Shown piece by piece: positions 1-6,383 of a stretch of 10,026 nt of DNA; position 1 is the stretch's first letter; each line of letters begins with the position of its first letter. The DNA is taken from positions 1-10,026 of the forward strand of contig JARBAV010000360.1 in assembly GCA_029237515.1 (NCBI GenBank), given 5' to 3'. The notes beneath the pieces are model-generated. The model saw only the letters and a program-made list of their open reading frames with translations. It made no database searches and was not told the DNA's origin. The position numbers were made by a program, and so were the translations under genes. Origin of the DNA: Nitrososphaerales archaeon. GTDB taxonomy: Archaea > Thermoproteota > Nitrososphaeria > Nitrososphaerales > Nitrososphaeraceae.

Positions 1-197
1 GTAGAGTTGGGCTACTACTGGATCTATTATTATGTATACTATGTTATTATGACATTTCGTAATTCAGATTCACAATTATCGATATTTGGATTGAAGTAAG
101 GAAAAGCTTCATTAATTTGATTCATAATACGTAAAAAATGCTGAAATCTATTTTTTCTTGCTCACGAAATACAAAGTATCTGCCAGTTCAATTATCA

Positions 198-205
198 TTA
201 TATAT
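198..205 (+). promoter_or_regulatory. Possible TATA box upstream of the histidine kinase
   Basis: TTATATAT lies here in the spacer before the kinase. An archaeal TATA box of this kind would place the transcript start roughly 25 bases downstream, near 225-232. That is just inside the point where the kinase reading frame opens (221) and well upstream of the first ATG. The placement favours transcription of the conserved N-terminal extension. The call rests on sequence resemblance and spacing only. Confidence 0.35.
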
Positions 206-220
206 GCTGAAGTGAGTTAG

Positions 221-322
221 GGATCCATCGAACTGACAATTCAGGCATACCCCCCAGTCAAAGACAAGAAATCAGAAGTTCTTTACGGCGTTGAAAAAGC
301 CGTAGGAAGAGGAATCTATTTC
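221..322 (+). other. In-frame, start-less N-terminal extension of the histidine kinase
   Basis: The kinase frame stays open for 34 codons upstream of the ATG at 323, back to an in-frame TAG at 218-220. The translation includes YPPVKDKKSEVLYGVEKAVG, which looks like real protein. It resembles the xEVLYGxEN-type N-terminus I recall from Nitrososphaerales histidine kinases. No ATG, GTG or TTG occurs in this stretch. A GTG at 212-214 is in frame but is followed two codons later by the TAG. Either a non-standard start is used (CTG at 233, ATT at 239 or ATC at 227), or the original start was lost by mutation, or a sequence error is present. If translation begins at 323, the protein is shortened relative to its family. 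Confidence 0.55.
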
Positions 323-2077
323 ATGGATAATGTGAAAGAAAGAATGGATATCTTCTTCGACAGAAACGCACCGTCGATAGTGGTAGATGTTAAAGAGTAT
401 AGAAATGGTTACATGAAAATACGGAAAAGGGGAGGAAGGATACGTGCATTCACTGAAATAACGAGAGAGAATCTCCCCTATTGTAAGAAGCTAATGAGTC
501 TCGTAGACGAACTAAGACATCTAGATGGGGTGAGGGGAGGGATTGCAATAAGTGAGACAGAATATATGGCGACCACTGTCTTGCAGGAAAGTGTTCCACT
601 CACTGAAGTAATATATAGCAGCATAAGGGAGGTTGTTGAACAGGGGCAGTACATATTTGATACTCTTTGGAGCACAGCTACGCCTGCTGAACAAAAAATT
701 AAAGAACTAGAAGAAGGCGTCGAGCACCCTGTAATACAAGTTATATCTGACACTCGTAATTCAATATCTCTTGCTTACGATATTATCAGTTCAGCAAGAC
801 ACGAAATCCTGATAATGTTTGCCTCGGCAAAGACATTTTTATTAGCTGCAGACGCATACACACTAAATCATTACCAAAAGGCTCTCCAGAAGGGAATCAA
901 TCTAACTATCTTGGTTCCCATTTACGACGATTCAATAAAAGATATCAATTGGTTTGGTCGTGACGGTTATGCTCATAATGTTGATACTTATATCGAAGAC
1001 AAGTACAATGATGGGTTTATGGATGTGAATGAAGAGGTGAATAAAATCAGAAAAAAGATCCCTAATGCCAACTTAATTGTAACAGACAAATCAATTAACA
1101 CGAAAATTACAATAATGGTAGTAGATAAATCGAAATCTATGATATGGGAGCTCAAAGATGATACTCTAAAAGATCCATACGAGGCAGGAGGAATTGCGAC
1201 ATATTCGAATATCCCTTCTGTAGCATCGTCCTACGCATCTATAATCAATCTCATCCGTAAACAATCGGACTTGTATGAGCAATTAAAGGATTCTAAGGAG
1301 AGATTAGAATTGCTCAACAAACAATTGGAATCTCATAATATTATTCAGCAAGAATTTATAAACATAGCAGCTCATGAGCTACGGACACCTATACAACCAA
1401 TACTGGGACTATCTGAAATTGCATTGGCTAGAAATGAAAAAATACTTAATAGAGATGACCCTCAGTTGAGAGAAACTCTGGAAGTAATTACTAGAAATGC
1501 AAAGAGACTTCGTAGGTTAACAGATGATATCCTAGATGTAACAAGGATTGATAGTAAGATACTGAAATTGAGCAAGGAATCAGTAGATATTGATGAGGTA
1601 ATCGACGACGTCATCAATGATTTTAGAAACAAAGTAGAACATTATAGCGATAAGCAAGTTAAGCTTGCTAAGGTGATCAAAAACCACTCAAATAAATCAA
1701 AATATGATACCGGATCACCAAATGCTACTAAACTGATTTGTGATAAGAATAGGGTAATGCAAATAATATCGAATCTTATTAGTAACGCAATAAAATTCTC
1801 ATCCAAAAATGGAAACATTACCATATCGAAGGAGGTAAGCAAGGATCATAAAACCATTATAATAAGTGTAATAGACAGGGGAAGTGGGATAGATCCAGAT
1901 ATATTTCCGAGATTATTTTCAAAATTCGCTACAAGATCAAATAACGGCACTGGTCTAGGCCTATACATTTGTAAAAACCTCGTTGAAGCCCAAGGGGGCA
2001 GAATTTGGGCTCATGACAACAATGAAGGTCCTGGAGCAACATTCTCATTTAGTTTGCCCATAACCAATCCTATTTAA
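323..2077 (+). CDS. Soluble sensor histidine kinase, orphan, N-terminus uncertain
   Basis: Two-component sensor kinase that would autophosphorylate on a histidine using ATP and pass the phosphate to a response regulator. No regulator gene is in the window. Residues 1-130 form an N-terminal sensory region (SIVVDVKEYR ... YSSIREVVEQGQYIFDTLW). Residues 135-310 form a second alpha/beta region (ILIMFAS, LTILVPI, IMVVDKSKSMIW). Both resemble the TrmB/phospholipase-D-like sensory modules seen in Nitrososphaerales kinases; that match is from memory. A short coiled coil (about 313-345) leads to the H-box FINIAAHELRTP with His351. The ATPase domain shows the N-box (NRVMQIISNLISNAIKF, 476-492), G1 DRGSG (518-522) and G2 GTGLGL (542-547). 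There are no membrane helices or signal peptide, so it should be cytosolic. The ATG at 323 has AGAGGA 9 bases upstream, but the conserved frame continues upstream of it (see 221-322). Confidence 0.9.
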   Translation: MDNVKERMDIFFDRNAPSIVVDVKEYRNGYMKIRKRGGRIRAFTEITRENLPYCKKLMSLVDELRHLDGVRGGIAISETEYMATTVLQESVPLTEVIYSSIREVVEQGQYIFDTLWSTATPAEQKIKELEEGVEHPVIQVISDTRNSISLAYDIISSARHEILIMFASAKTFLLAADAYTLNHYQKALQKGINLTILVPIYDDSIKDINWFGRDGYAHNVDTYIEDKYNDGFMDVNEEVNKIRKKIPNANLIVTDKSINTKITIMVVDKSKSMIWELKDDTLKDPYEAGGIATYSNIPSVASSYASIINLIRKQSDLYEQLKDSKERLELLNKQLESHNIIQQEFINIAAHELRTPIQPILGLSEIALARNEKILNRDDPQLRETLEVITRNAKRLRRLTDDILDVTRIDSKILKLSKESVDIDEVIDDVINDFRNKVEHYSDKQVKLAKVIKNHSNKSKYDTGSPNATKLICDKNRVMQIISNLISNAIKFSSKNGNITISKEVSKDHKTIIISVIDRGSGIDPDIFPRLFSKFATRSNNGTGLGLYICKNLVEAQGGRIWAHDNNEGPGATFSFSLPITNPI

Positions 2078-2200
2078 CCTCTTGAGAGAGAACTGGTGTA
2101 TTAGATATTTGTAAAAACTCAAATGCATAAGAGCAATGGATAGTTTGCTAGGCATTTCACATATCAACTTAAGAAATAGATCTTGCTTACATGAATAGGC

Positions 2201-2207
2201 AGGAGGG
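2201..2207 (+). promoter_or_regulatory. Strong Shine-Dalgarno site of the ABC permease
   Basis: AGGAGGG lies 11 bases before the ATG at 2219. Two overlapping ATGs (2208 and 2211) sit closer but are in another frame that stops after a few codons, so 2219 is the start of the permease. The unusually perfect site and the decoy ATGs could affect how often ribosomes choose the correct start. Confidence 0.6.
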
Positions 2208-2218
2208 ATGATGTCTAG

Positions 2219-3016
2219 ATGGAATTAACACACCGAGGATTTAATGTAGTAATTATAGTCCTTTCAGCAATAGCGCTGGCCTATATCGTGCTTCCGCTTA
2301 CCACGATATTGACTTTTTTGGATCCGTTAAATGCTTTCGAATCATTGACACAACGACAGGTTTGGGACGCTTTCATCCTAAGCCTATTTACTGCAACGGT
2401 CTCAACATCAATTCTATGCATAATTGGAATTCCATTTGCCTATTTCCTGGCAAGGTATTCTAACTTCCGAGGGAAATTCATTTTAAGAGTTATTGTCATC
2501 ATTCCACTAGTACTTCCACCGCTGGCGAGTGGGGCCCTTCTATTAGGTATGTTTGGTCCAACTTCAATAGTTGTACAAACCTTCCCAGGGATAGAATTTA
2601 CTCAATCCGTGTTTGGAATCATAATTGCTCAAACATATGTTGCCTCACCATTTATGATCCTTGCAAGTCAAGCAGCATTTGAATCAGTTGATCGGTCATA
2701 TGAGAATGTTGCAAGGGTACTAGGTAAGAACAACGTACAGACCTTCTTCAGGGTATCACTTCCACTAGCCAAGACCGGTATAATTATAGGTATAATTATG
2801 TCATGGGTAAGGGCAGTTGGAGAGCTTGGGGCGACTATGATGATGACCTACAATCCTCACACCATCTCTATTCAGATTTTTGAAGATAATGCTATTGGTG
2901 GTCTAACCCCAGCTGCTCCAGGTATAATCTTAGTAGTAACATTACCAGTGTTAGTAATGGTTATATTTTATATTTCAAAGAAGAACAAGAATCAGGGACT
3001 ATTGAAGTTTAGTTAA
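2219..3016 (+). CDS. ABC transporter permease, molybdate/tungstate/sulfate type
   Basis: Integral membrane subunit of an ABC importer, 265 residues, the usual length for the CysT/ModB/WtpB permease group. Hydrophobic segments appear at about 10-33, 53-78, 88-111, 131-153, 185-200 and 233-252, consistent with six membrane helices. The cytoplasmic coupling loop follows the EAA-motif pattern: QAAFESVDRSYENVARVLGK (151-170), then LPLA near 181, with the conserved Gly169 and Leu-Pro. The following RAVGELGATMM (198-208) is the RAxGExGAT signature characteristic of molybdate/tungstate and sulfate permeases. No substrate-binding protein or ATPase gene lies in this window, so the permease looks isolated. 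The oxyanion substrate is inferred from the family and cannot be resolved further. Tungstate or molybdate is the likelier guess for an archaeon. Confidence 0.85.
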   Translation: MELTHRGFNVVIIVLSAIALAYIVLPLTTILTFLDPLNAFESLTQRQVWDAFILSLFTATVSTSILCIIGIPFAYFLARYSNFRGKFILRVIVIIPLVLPPLASGALLLGMFGPTSIVVQTFPGIEFTQSVFGIIIAQTYVASPFMILASQAAFESVDRSYENVARVLGKNNVQTFFRVSLPLAKTGIIIGIIMSWVRAVGELGATMMMTYNPHTISIQIFEDNAIGGLTPAAPGIILVVTLPVLVMVIFYISKKNKNQGLLKFS

Positions 3017-3149
3017 TGAAATATTCAGAACAATGGGACATATTATGGAGAAATTTCTATTTTGTACTGAATTCAAGACCACCAAACATTATCCAATATC
3101 TCCAACGGATATGAAGACTCAAATTGAACAATCCAATTCATGTAATAGC

Positions 3150-3153
3150 GGAG
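3150..3153 (+). promoter_or_regulatory. Shine-Dalgarno site that fixes a TTG start
   Basis: GGAG lies 7 bases upstream of the TTG at 3161. The protein start MKIGYPCIN is the typical beginning of UV damage endonucleases, and no in-frame ATG lies nearby. The site and the family N-terminus together support TTG as the real start codon. Confidence 0.6.
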
Positions 3154-3160
3154 CATTTTT

Positions 3161-4060
3161 TTGAAAATAGGATATCCTTGCATAAATAATAGAATCCTTA
3201 GGACTGACCCATCTACTTTTAGATTGACATCCTATTCTGAAAACAGGTTAATTCAAACCATTAGAGGCAATTTGACTCATCTAAACCAAATCCTAGAATA
3301 TAATATCAACCACGGCCTATTATTTTTTAGAATTAGCTCAGATCTCATCCCCTTTGCATCTCATCCGATTTGTAAATTGAATTGGTTTGAGCTCTTTCAT
3401 TCAGAATTTGAACAAATTGGCATCTTTATCAGAAAGCATGGTATACGAATTTCAATGCACCCCGATCAATTTGTAATTCTTAACTCTCCAAATTACACGA
3501 TAATAGAAAATAGTATTAGCGAATTAAAATATCATTGCAAAGTTTTGGATGCGATGCAACTTGATGAAACAGCCAAAGTACAGATACACATTGGGGGAGT
3601 TTATGGAAATAAGATTGAGGCATTAACAAGGTTTGCTGCTACTTACACTACGCTTGATAATGCAATCAGACGAAGACTTGTAATAGAGAATGATGACCAT
3701 CTTTATAATTTAGATGATTGTCTTGAATTAAATCGACGAATAAATATTCCGATCGTTTTCGATAGTTTTCATCATGAGTTGTTATCAAATGGTGAGTCAC
3801 TCAGGTTCGCACTTAGGAACGCAATGTCGACATGGAATAAGAATAAGGATGGATTGCCAATTGTCGATTATAGTAGTCCTCATTTAGAAACTGATAAAAA
3901 AGGTATCAAGGGAAGAAGGGGCAAACATGCTGAAAGAATTGATGCACTATCGTTTAAGAAATTCTTGAAGGAAACAGAAAGTCTAGATTTCGATATCATG
4001 CTCGAGATAAAAGACAAGGAAAAGAGCGCTATGAAGGCTCTCAGAATTCTAAATTCCTAA
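3161..4060 (+). CDS. uvsE: UV damage endonuclease (UVDE/UvsE family)
   Basis: DNA repair enzyme that nicks immediately 5' of UV photoproducts and some other lesions, starting an alternative excision repair route. It has 299 residues, the usual UvsE size, and a TIM-barrel fold with a metal cluster is expected. The family start MKIGYPCINN is followed by LFFRISSDLIPFASHPI (54-70, His68), SMHPDQFVI (99-107, His100), QIHIGGVYGNK (141-151, His143), LVIENDDH (173-180, Glu176), VFDSFHH (199-205, Asp201 and His204), KHAERID (His256) and MLEIKDKE (Glu282). These match the metal-binding His/Glu/Asp set known for the family. The region where Thermus UVDE has a modified lysine and a metal-binding histidine reads LPIVDYSSPH here, so those two positions may be Ile and Asp (see findings). 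The gene starts with TTG and stands alone. Confidence 0.92.
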   Translation: MKIGYPCINNRILRTDPSTFRLTSYSENRLIQTIRGNLTHLNQILEYNINHGLLFFRISSDLIPFASHPICKLNWFELFHSEFEQIGIFIRKHGIRISMHPDQFVILNSPNYTIIENSISELKYHCKVLDAMQLDETAKVQIHIGGVYGNKIEALTRFAATYTTLDNAIRRRLVIENDDHLYNLDDCLELNRRINIPIVFDSFHHELLSNGESLRFALRNAMSTWNKNKDGLPIVDYSSPHLETDKKGIKGRRGKHAERIDALSFKKFLKETESLDFDIMLEIKDKEKSAMKALRILNS

Positions 4061-4249
4061 CTCAAATTTATCAATTGTATTATGAAAACATTTTCAAGTG
4101 ATATGCGGCAGCGGCGGTCAAGAAAAACTAGACCTTGTTACTTAACAATGAGTAGTAGTATATCAAGGATAATTTAGATGTGAGAGAACAGCTAAAATAA
4201 GATGAAAAGCATTGCTAAATTGTATGTGAAGTCATAGTGCAGAAATGAG

Positions 4250-4504
4250 CTATTCAGTTGTAACTAAAGCCTTTTGTTCAGAATTCGCCATTAACTTTCT
4301 TTTTGCAAGCAGCTGTTTGTGCCTGAATTTTATATTTCGTGGATTCGACCTTAATTTGTGACTGCAACACGGACACCAGATACCTTCATCCCATTTTATG
4401 AAGAGGGGGCAAACCTGGCATCTCTTCTGCCCACTTTCATATCTTCCTAACTTGAATTTGGCCCTTCCAGCTTTGTGTCTAACACATATTCCCTTGCAGT
4501 ACAT
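4250..4504 (-). CDS. Small Cys-rich zinc-ribbon protein, conserved hypothetical
   Basis: An 84-residue basic protein of unknown function. Cysteines fall at C3 and C7 (CKGIC), C29 and C32 (CQVC), and C44, C46 and C47 (WCPCC), followed by LRSNPRN. This arrangement suggests one or two zinc-binding sites. The pattern CKGIC ... RYxxGQKRCQxC ... WCPCCxxxLRxxPRN is familiar to me from small hypothetical proteins of Nitrososphaera- and Nitrosopumilus-type archaea, from memory and unchecked. The lysine/arginine-rich body (GRAKFKLGR, KFRHKQLLAKRK) would suit nucleic-acid binding, which is inference. The gene is oriented against its upstream neighbour uvsE and stands alone. Possible operator-like palindromes lie upstream at 4547-4560 and 4576-4596. 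Confidence 0.75.
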   Translation of the reverse strand: MYCKGICVRHKAGRAKFKLGRYESGQKRCQVCPLFIKWDEGIWCPCCSHKLRSNPRNIKFRHKQLLAKRKLMANSEQKALVTTE

Positions 4505-4546
4505 CTAATAGAAGTGTTGATACGATATGGGACCAGCCCTTATTAG

Positions 4547-4560
4547 AGTAGGTAACTACT
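4547..4560. repeat. Palindrome AGTAG-GTAA-CTACT upstream of the zinc-ribbon gene
   Basis: A perfect 5-bp inverted repeat with a 4-base centre, 42 bases upstream of the minus-strand start codon at 4504. The position suits an operator for that gene. In AT-rich DNA a repeat this short can arise by chance. Confidence 0.3.
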
Positions 4561-4575
4561 AAGTGATACAATCAT

Positions 4576-4596
4576 ATGATATGATGATTATATCAT
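4576..4596. repeat. Inverted repeat ATGATAT-N7-ATATCAT
   Basis: A perfect 7-bp inverted repeat with a 7-base spacer. It sits inside a longer, looser symmetry that begins with CAAT near 4569 and ends with ATTG near 4602. It lies about 72 bases upstream of the minus-strand zinc-ribbon gene. It may be a binding site or a small hairpin; no function can be assigned. Confidence 0.35.
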
Positions 4597-4654
4597 GCAT
4601 TGTGTATAAAATACATTGAGAATCATATCTTGTTTAAACATTTTCAAGGACAAC

Positions 4655-4942
4655 TTAGGATTTATGATTTGTTAACACATTGAATAATGCTTTTGGCAGC
4701 GGATCCATTGATCCTCGGTATACCGTATCTTTTATTTTCTCAATATTGAATGCTTCCTCTTGGAAAATCCTACTAATTGGTATCCTGGGAATTCGATACG
4801 GACCATCATCTCTTCTCTTCTGTACTGAGGCATTTCAGAAATAACATCCCATATCTTTAAGGATTATTTCTATCGACTTGAAGTATCTTGTTATGTCAAT
4901 TGGTCGCAAAACAGGGAACCATAAGCGGTCAAAGACATAATC
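4655..4942 (-). pseudogene. Possible decayed coding region, function unknown
   Basis: Reading the minus strand from 4942, one frame is open for 35 codons (DYVFDRLWFPVLRPIDITRY ... KDMGCYF), meets a TGA at 4835-4837, and continues in the same frame for 59 codons to TAA at 4655-4657. The second part includes DDGPYRIPRIPISRIFQEEA and ends MDPLPKALFNVLTNHKS. The residue make-up looks like real protein, unlike the Ile/Leu/Asn/Tyr-rich noise of the surrounding spacer. There is no start codon at the upstream edge, where a TAA lies at 4943-4945. I read it as the remnant of a gene broken by at least one nonsense mutation. A chance open frame cannot be excluded, and I recognise no family. Confidence 0.3.
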
Positions 4943-5240
4943 TTATTTATCATAATCATTTAACCTAGAATCCATACTATTCATATTCATGTATTTAGTG
5001 ATGTTGACATAAGGCTACATCTGTGATTTTAGGACGAATTAATTTAGATAGAAGTTCAATTTTTAAAATGAGTGAATGCACATAGAATGCATCATAGATG
5101 CAACAAATTCAATGTTTTACGATGCGTGACTGGATAAGCCATTGTCTATGTCAATAAAATAAGATTGTTTCCTTTCAGGCGACCGTTGAATTAAGAGAGG
5201 TATTAATTGATGCGCTAATTTCTAATTATATCTAGTAGAA

Positions 5241-5314
5241 TAATTATCAGATTAAATAGATGGTCTGAATTTGCTTAATGTAAATAAACAGAATGTCCTC
5301 TCCAGTTACCAGAA
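5241..5314 (+). promoter_or_regulatory. Conserved promoter and leader, copy 1
   Basis: The 70-odd bases before the first secreted-protein gene match those before the second copy (5860-5937). Shared blocks are AGAATA(A/T)TTATCAGATTAA, TTGCTTAATG(T/C)AAATAA and GTCCT. The first block is the likely TATA region, and the second lies about where the transcript should begin. In this copy the ATG inside the second block is followed at once by TAA, which shows the block is conserved as a DNA or RNA signal and not as coding sequence. Confidence 0.55.
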
Positions 5315-5554
5315 ATGAACTTCAAATATATGGCAATTGTAGCAGTCATAGCTGCAACATTAGTAGCAGCAACAGCGATAACTACTGATAGCGCTTTCGC
5401 AACCAAATACAAGGGTAAGAACCAAGCAGCGGCACAAGTAAATGAGTGTGGAAATGGAATCTTGTCTGAGGATGTTGGATGCCAGAACACTGCATCACAA
5501 GTCCAAGGTGACGAAAACATCGTAGACTTGGCTTCTGCACAGTCATTCTCATAA
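5315..5554 (+). CDS. Small secreted protein, paralogue 1
   Basis: A 79-residue protein of unknown function, predicted to be exported. Residues 1-30 form a signal peptide: MNFKYM, a hydrophobic stretch IVAVIAATLVAATAI, then TTDSAFA with likely cleavage after Ala29. The mature part of about 50 residues is polar. It contains KNQAAAQVNECGNG, two cysteines (in ECGNG and GCQNTASQ), VQGDENIVDLASAQ and a Ser-rich end. The two cysteines could form a disulfide bond outside the cell. The Q/N/G/S pattern SQxQGDxNxVxxASAQ loosely recalls curlin-type repeats, a weak resemblance with no direct support. A paralogue with the same layout follows at 5938. A T-tract terminator lies 48 bases after the stop, so the gene is probably its own transcription unit. 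Confidence 0.75.
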   Translation: MNFKYMAIVAVIAATLVAATAITTDSAFATKYKGKNQAAAQVNECGNGILSEDVGCQNTASQVQGDENIVDLASAQSFS

Positions 5555-5601
5555 AGTAGCATCAACGGACCACCATAATCCAGTTCAATTCAATCTTTAC
5601 C

Positions 5602-5609
5602 TTTTTTTT
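5602..5609 (+). terminator. T8 tract terminator of secreted-protein gene 1
   Basis: Eight T residues 48 bases after the stop codon. Archaeal polymerase terminates at T-rich tracts without needing a hairpin, and no stem is seen directly upstream. Confidence 0.55.
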
Positions 5610-5756
5610 GTTGTCGTTGATTAGAGGAATGGCTATCAGTTTATCTTCATATTCATCCAAATAACCGAAAATAACTCTATAACAAGATATTATAACATAA
5701 CAAAATAAAGCTTGGTGCGAGACAAATTGTATTCTCTTCCTCCAATGTCAACTTTT

Positions 5757-5801
5757 CGTAGTATTTCATTTGTTATCACGTAGGTATTTCATTTGTTATC
5801 A
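5757..5801. repeat. Tandem duplication of a 22/23-bp unit, two copies
   Basis: CGTAGTATTTCATTTGTTAT plus CA (5757-5778) is repeated head to tail as CGTAGGTATTTCATTTGTTA plus TCA (5779-5801). The two copies differ by one inserted G. They lie between the two secreted-protein genes, 60-105 bases upstream of the promoter of the second. They may be a duplicated activator site or a simple slippage product. Confidence 0.8.
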
Positions 5802-5859
5802 TTATCTTGTAAGAAGCCGTTACTTTATATGACATATATCCCACAGCTATTTTCAATAG

Positions 5860-5937
5860 AATATTTATCAGATTAATGAGAGCGCACGAACTTGCTTAAT
5901 GCAAATAACCAAGAAGATCGTCCTGGTTATTGGAAAT
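5860..5937 (+). promoter_or_regulatory. Conserved promoter and leader, copy 2
   Basis: Counterpart of 5241-5314, with AATATTTATCAGATTAATGA, CTTGCTTAATGCAAATAACC and GTCCTGGTTATTGG. The TATTTATC region is the likely TATA element. The ATG within CTTAATGC opens a frame that runs into the coding sequence, but the equivalent ATG in copy 1 is followed by a stop, so it is unlikely to be the true start. Confidence 0.55.
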
Positions 5938-6186
5938 ATGAACACCAAGTATTTTGTAATGGTAGCAGCAATGGCAGTAATGCTCATCGGAGCAACAGCT
6001 TTTGCAACAGACAGTGCGTTTGCAGATGGAAAAAAGAAATATGAAAAGAATCAGGCACTTTCACAAGCAAATGCTTGTGGTAATGGAAAGTTGCCAATGT
6101 ATGTATTCTGTGATAATCAGGCATCTCAGATTCAAGGCGACGATAACGCAGTAAGCACTGCATCAGCCCAACAGGCCGAAGACTAA
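5938..6186 (+). CDS. Small secreted protein, paralogue 2
   Basis: An 82-residue paralogue of the protein at 5315, of unknown function. I chose the ATG at 5938 because MNTKYFVMVAAMAVML aligns with MNFKYMAIVAVIAATL of paralogue 1. An upstream in-frame ATG at 5899 would add 13 residues ahead of the signal peptide and lies inside the conserved leader. The signal peptide ends FATDSAFA (cleavage after about residue 29). The mature part has KKKYEKNQALSQANACGNG, VFCDNQASQIQGDDNAVSTA and an acidic end QQAED. Both cysteines and the CGNG and ASQxQGDxN motifs match paralogue 1, while the residues between are less conserved. The pair looks like a gene duplication including promoter and leader, with a T-rich terminator following. 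Confidence 0.77.
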   Translation: MNTKYFVMVAAMAVMLIGATAFATDSAFADGKKKYEKNQALSQANACGNGKLPMYVFCDNQASQIQGDDNAVSTASAQQAED

Positions 6187-6211
6187 CATACGAGGTAGTA
6201 CGCAGGTCCTC

Positions 6212-6223
6212 TTTTTTATTTTT
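6212..6223 (+). terminator. T-rich terminator of secreted-protein gene 2
   Basis: T6-A-T5 tract 26 bases after the stop codon, a typical archaeal intrinsic termination signal. No clear stem precedes it. Confidence 0.5.
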
Positions 6224-6349
6224 GTATTAGTTAGTTTAGAGCTTTCTGTTGGCATTTTTGTTATTAACACAAAAGACTACATTATAAGGTGCTTTAAAAT
6301 AAAGGTGTTCTACTTTACAAGATCATATGCTTTGTCCGTCCTTACGTAG

Positions 6350-6383
6350 TCGTGTACTAACACGAGTTCACTTCAAATGAACT
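6350..6383. repeat. Two adjacent perfect hairpins
   Basis: TCGTGT-ACTA-ACACGA (6350-6365; its outermost A is also the first base of the next stem) is followed directly by AGTTCA-CTTCAAA-TGAACT (6365-6383). Each has a 6-bp perfect stem, although one base cannot serve both at once. Back-to-back stems could be part of a structured RNA or a site limiting transcription from either side of this convergent region. Confidence 0.4.

Larger units (their letters stand above)
4505..5240. other. Long spacer with no intact gene
   Basis: AT-rich, stop-dense sequence between the minus-strand zinc-ribbon gene and the plus-strand secreted-protein gene. It holds two short palindromes near 4547-4596, a possible decayed minus-strand reading frame at 4655-4942, and a small imperfect direct repeat (CATAGAATGCA followed by CATAGATGCA) at about 5083-5104. 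I see no tRNA, rRNA or intact coding frame. Confidence 0.5.

Noticed and set aside
1..99. Plus-strand frame open from the window edge, ending FRNSDSQLSIFGLK, as the end of an upstream gene
   Set aside because: Only 32 codons, dominated by Tyr and Ile as expected from AT-rich noise, with no recognisable family.
478..753. 91-codon minus-strand frame inside the kinase gene
   Set aside because: Lies opposite a well-supported coding region and has no protein-like motif or start signal.
1642..1842. 66-codon minus-strand frame inside the kinase gene
   Set aside because: Antisense shadow of the kinase ATPase domain.
4082..4180. 31-codon plus-strand frame after uvsE starting MKTFSSDMRQRRS
   Set aside because: Too short, no ribosome site, no resemblance to a known small protein.
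5275..5565. 96-codon minus-strand frame over secreted-protein gene 1
   Set aside because: Mirror of the secreted-protein gene, whose signal peptide, paralogue and promoter are clear.
5899..5937. Thirteen-residue N-terminal extension of secreted-protein 2
   Set aside because: It lies in the conserved leader; the same ATG in copy 1 is followed by a stop, and the extension would precede a complete signal peptide.
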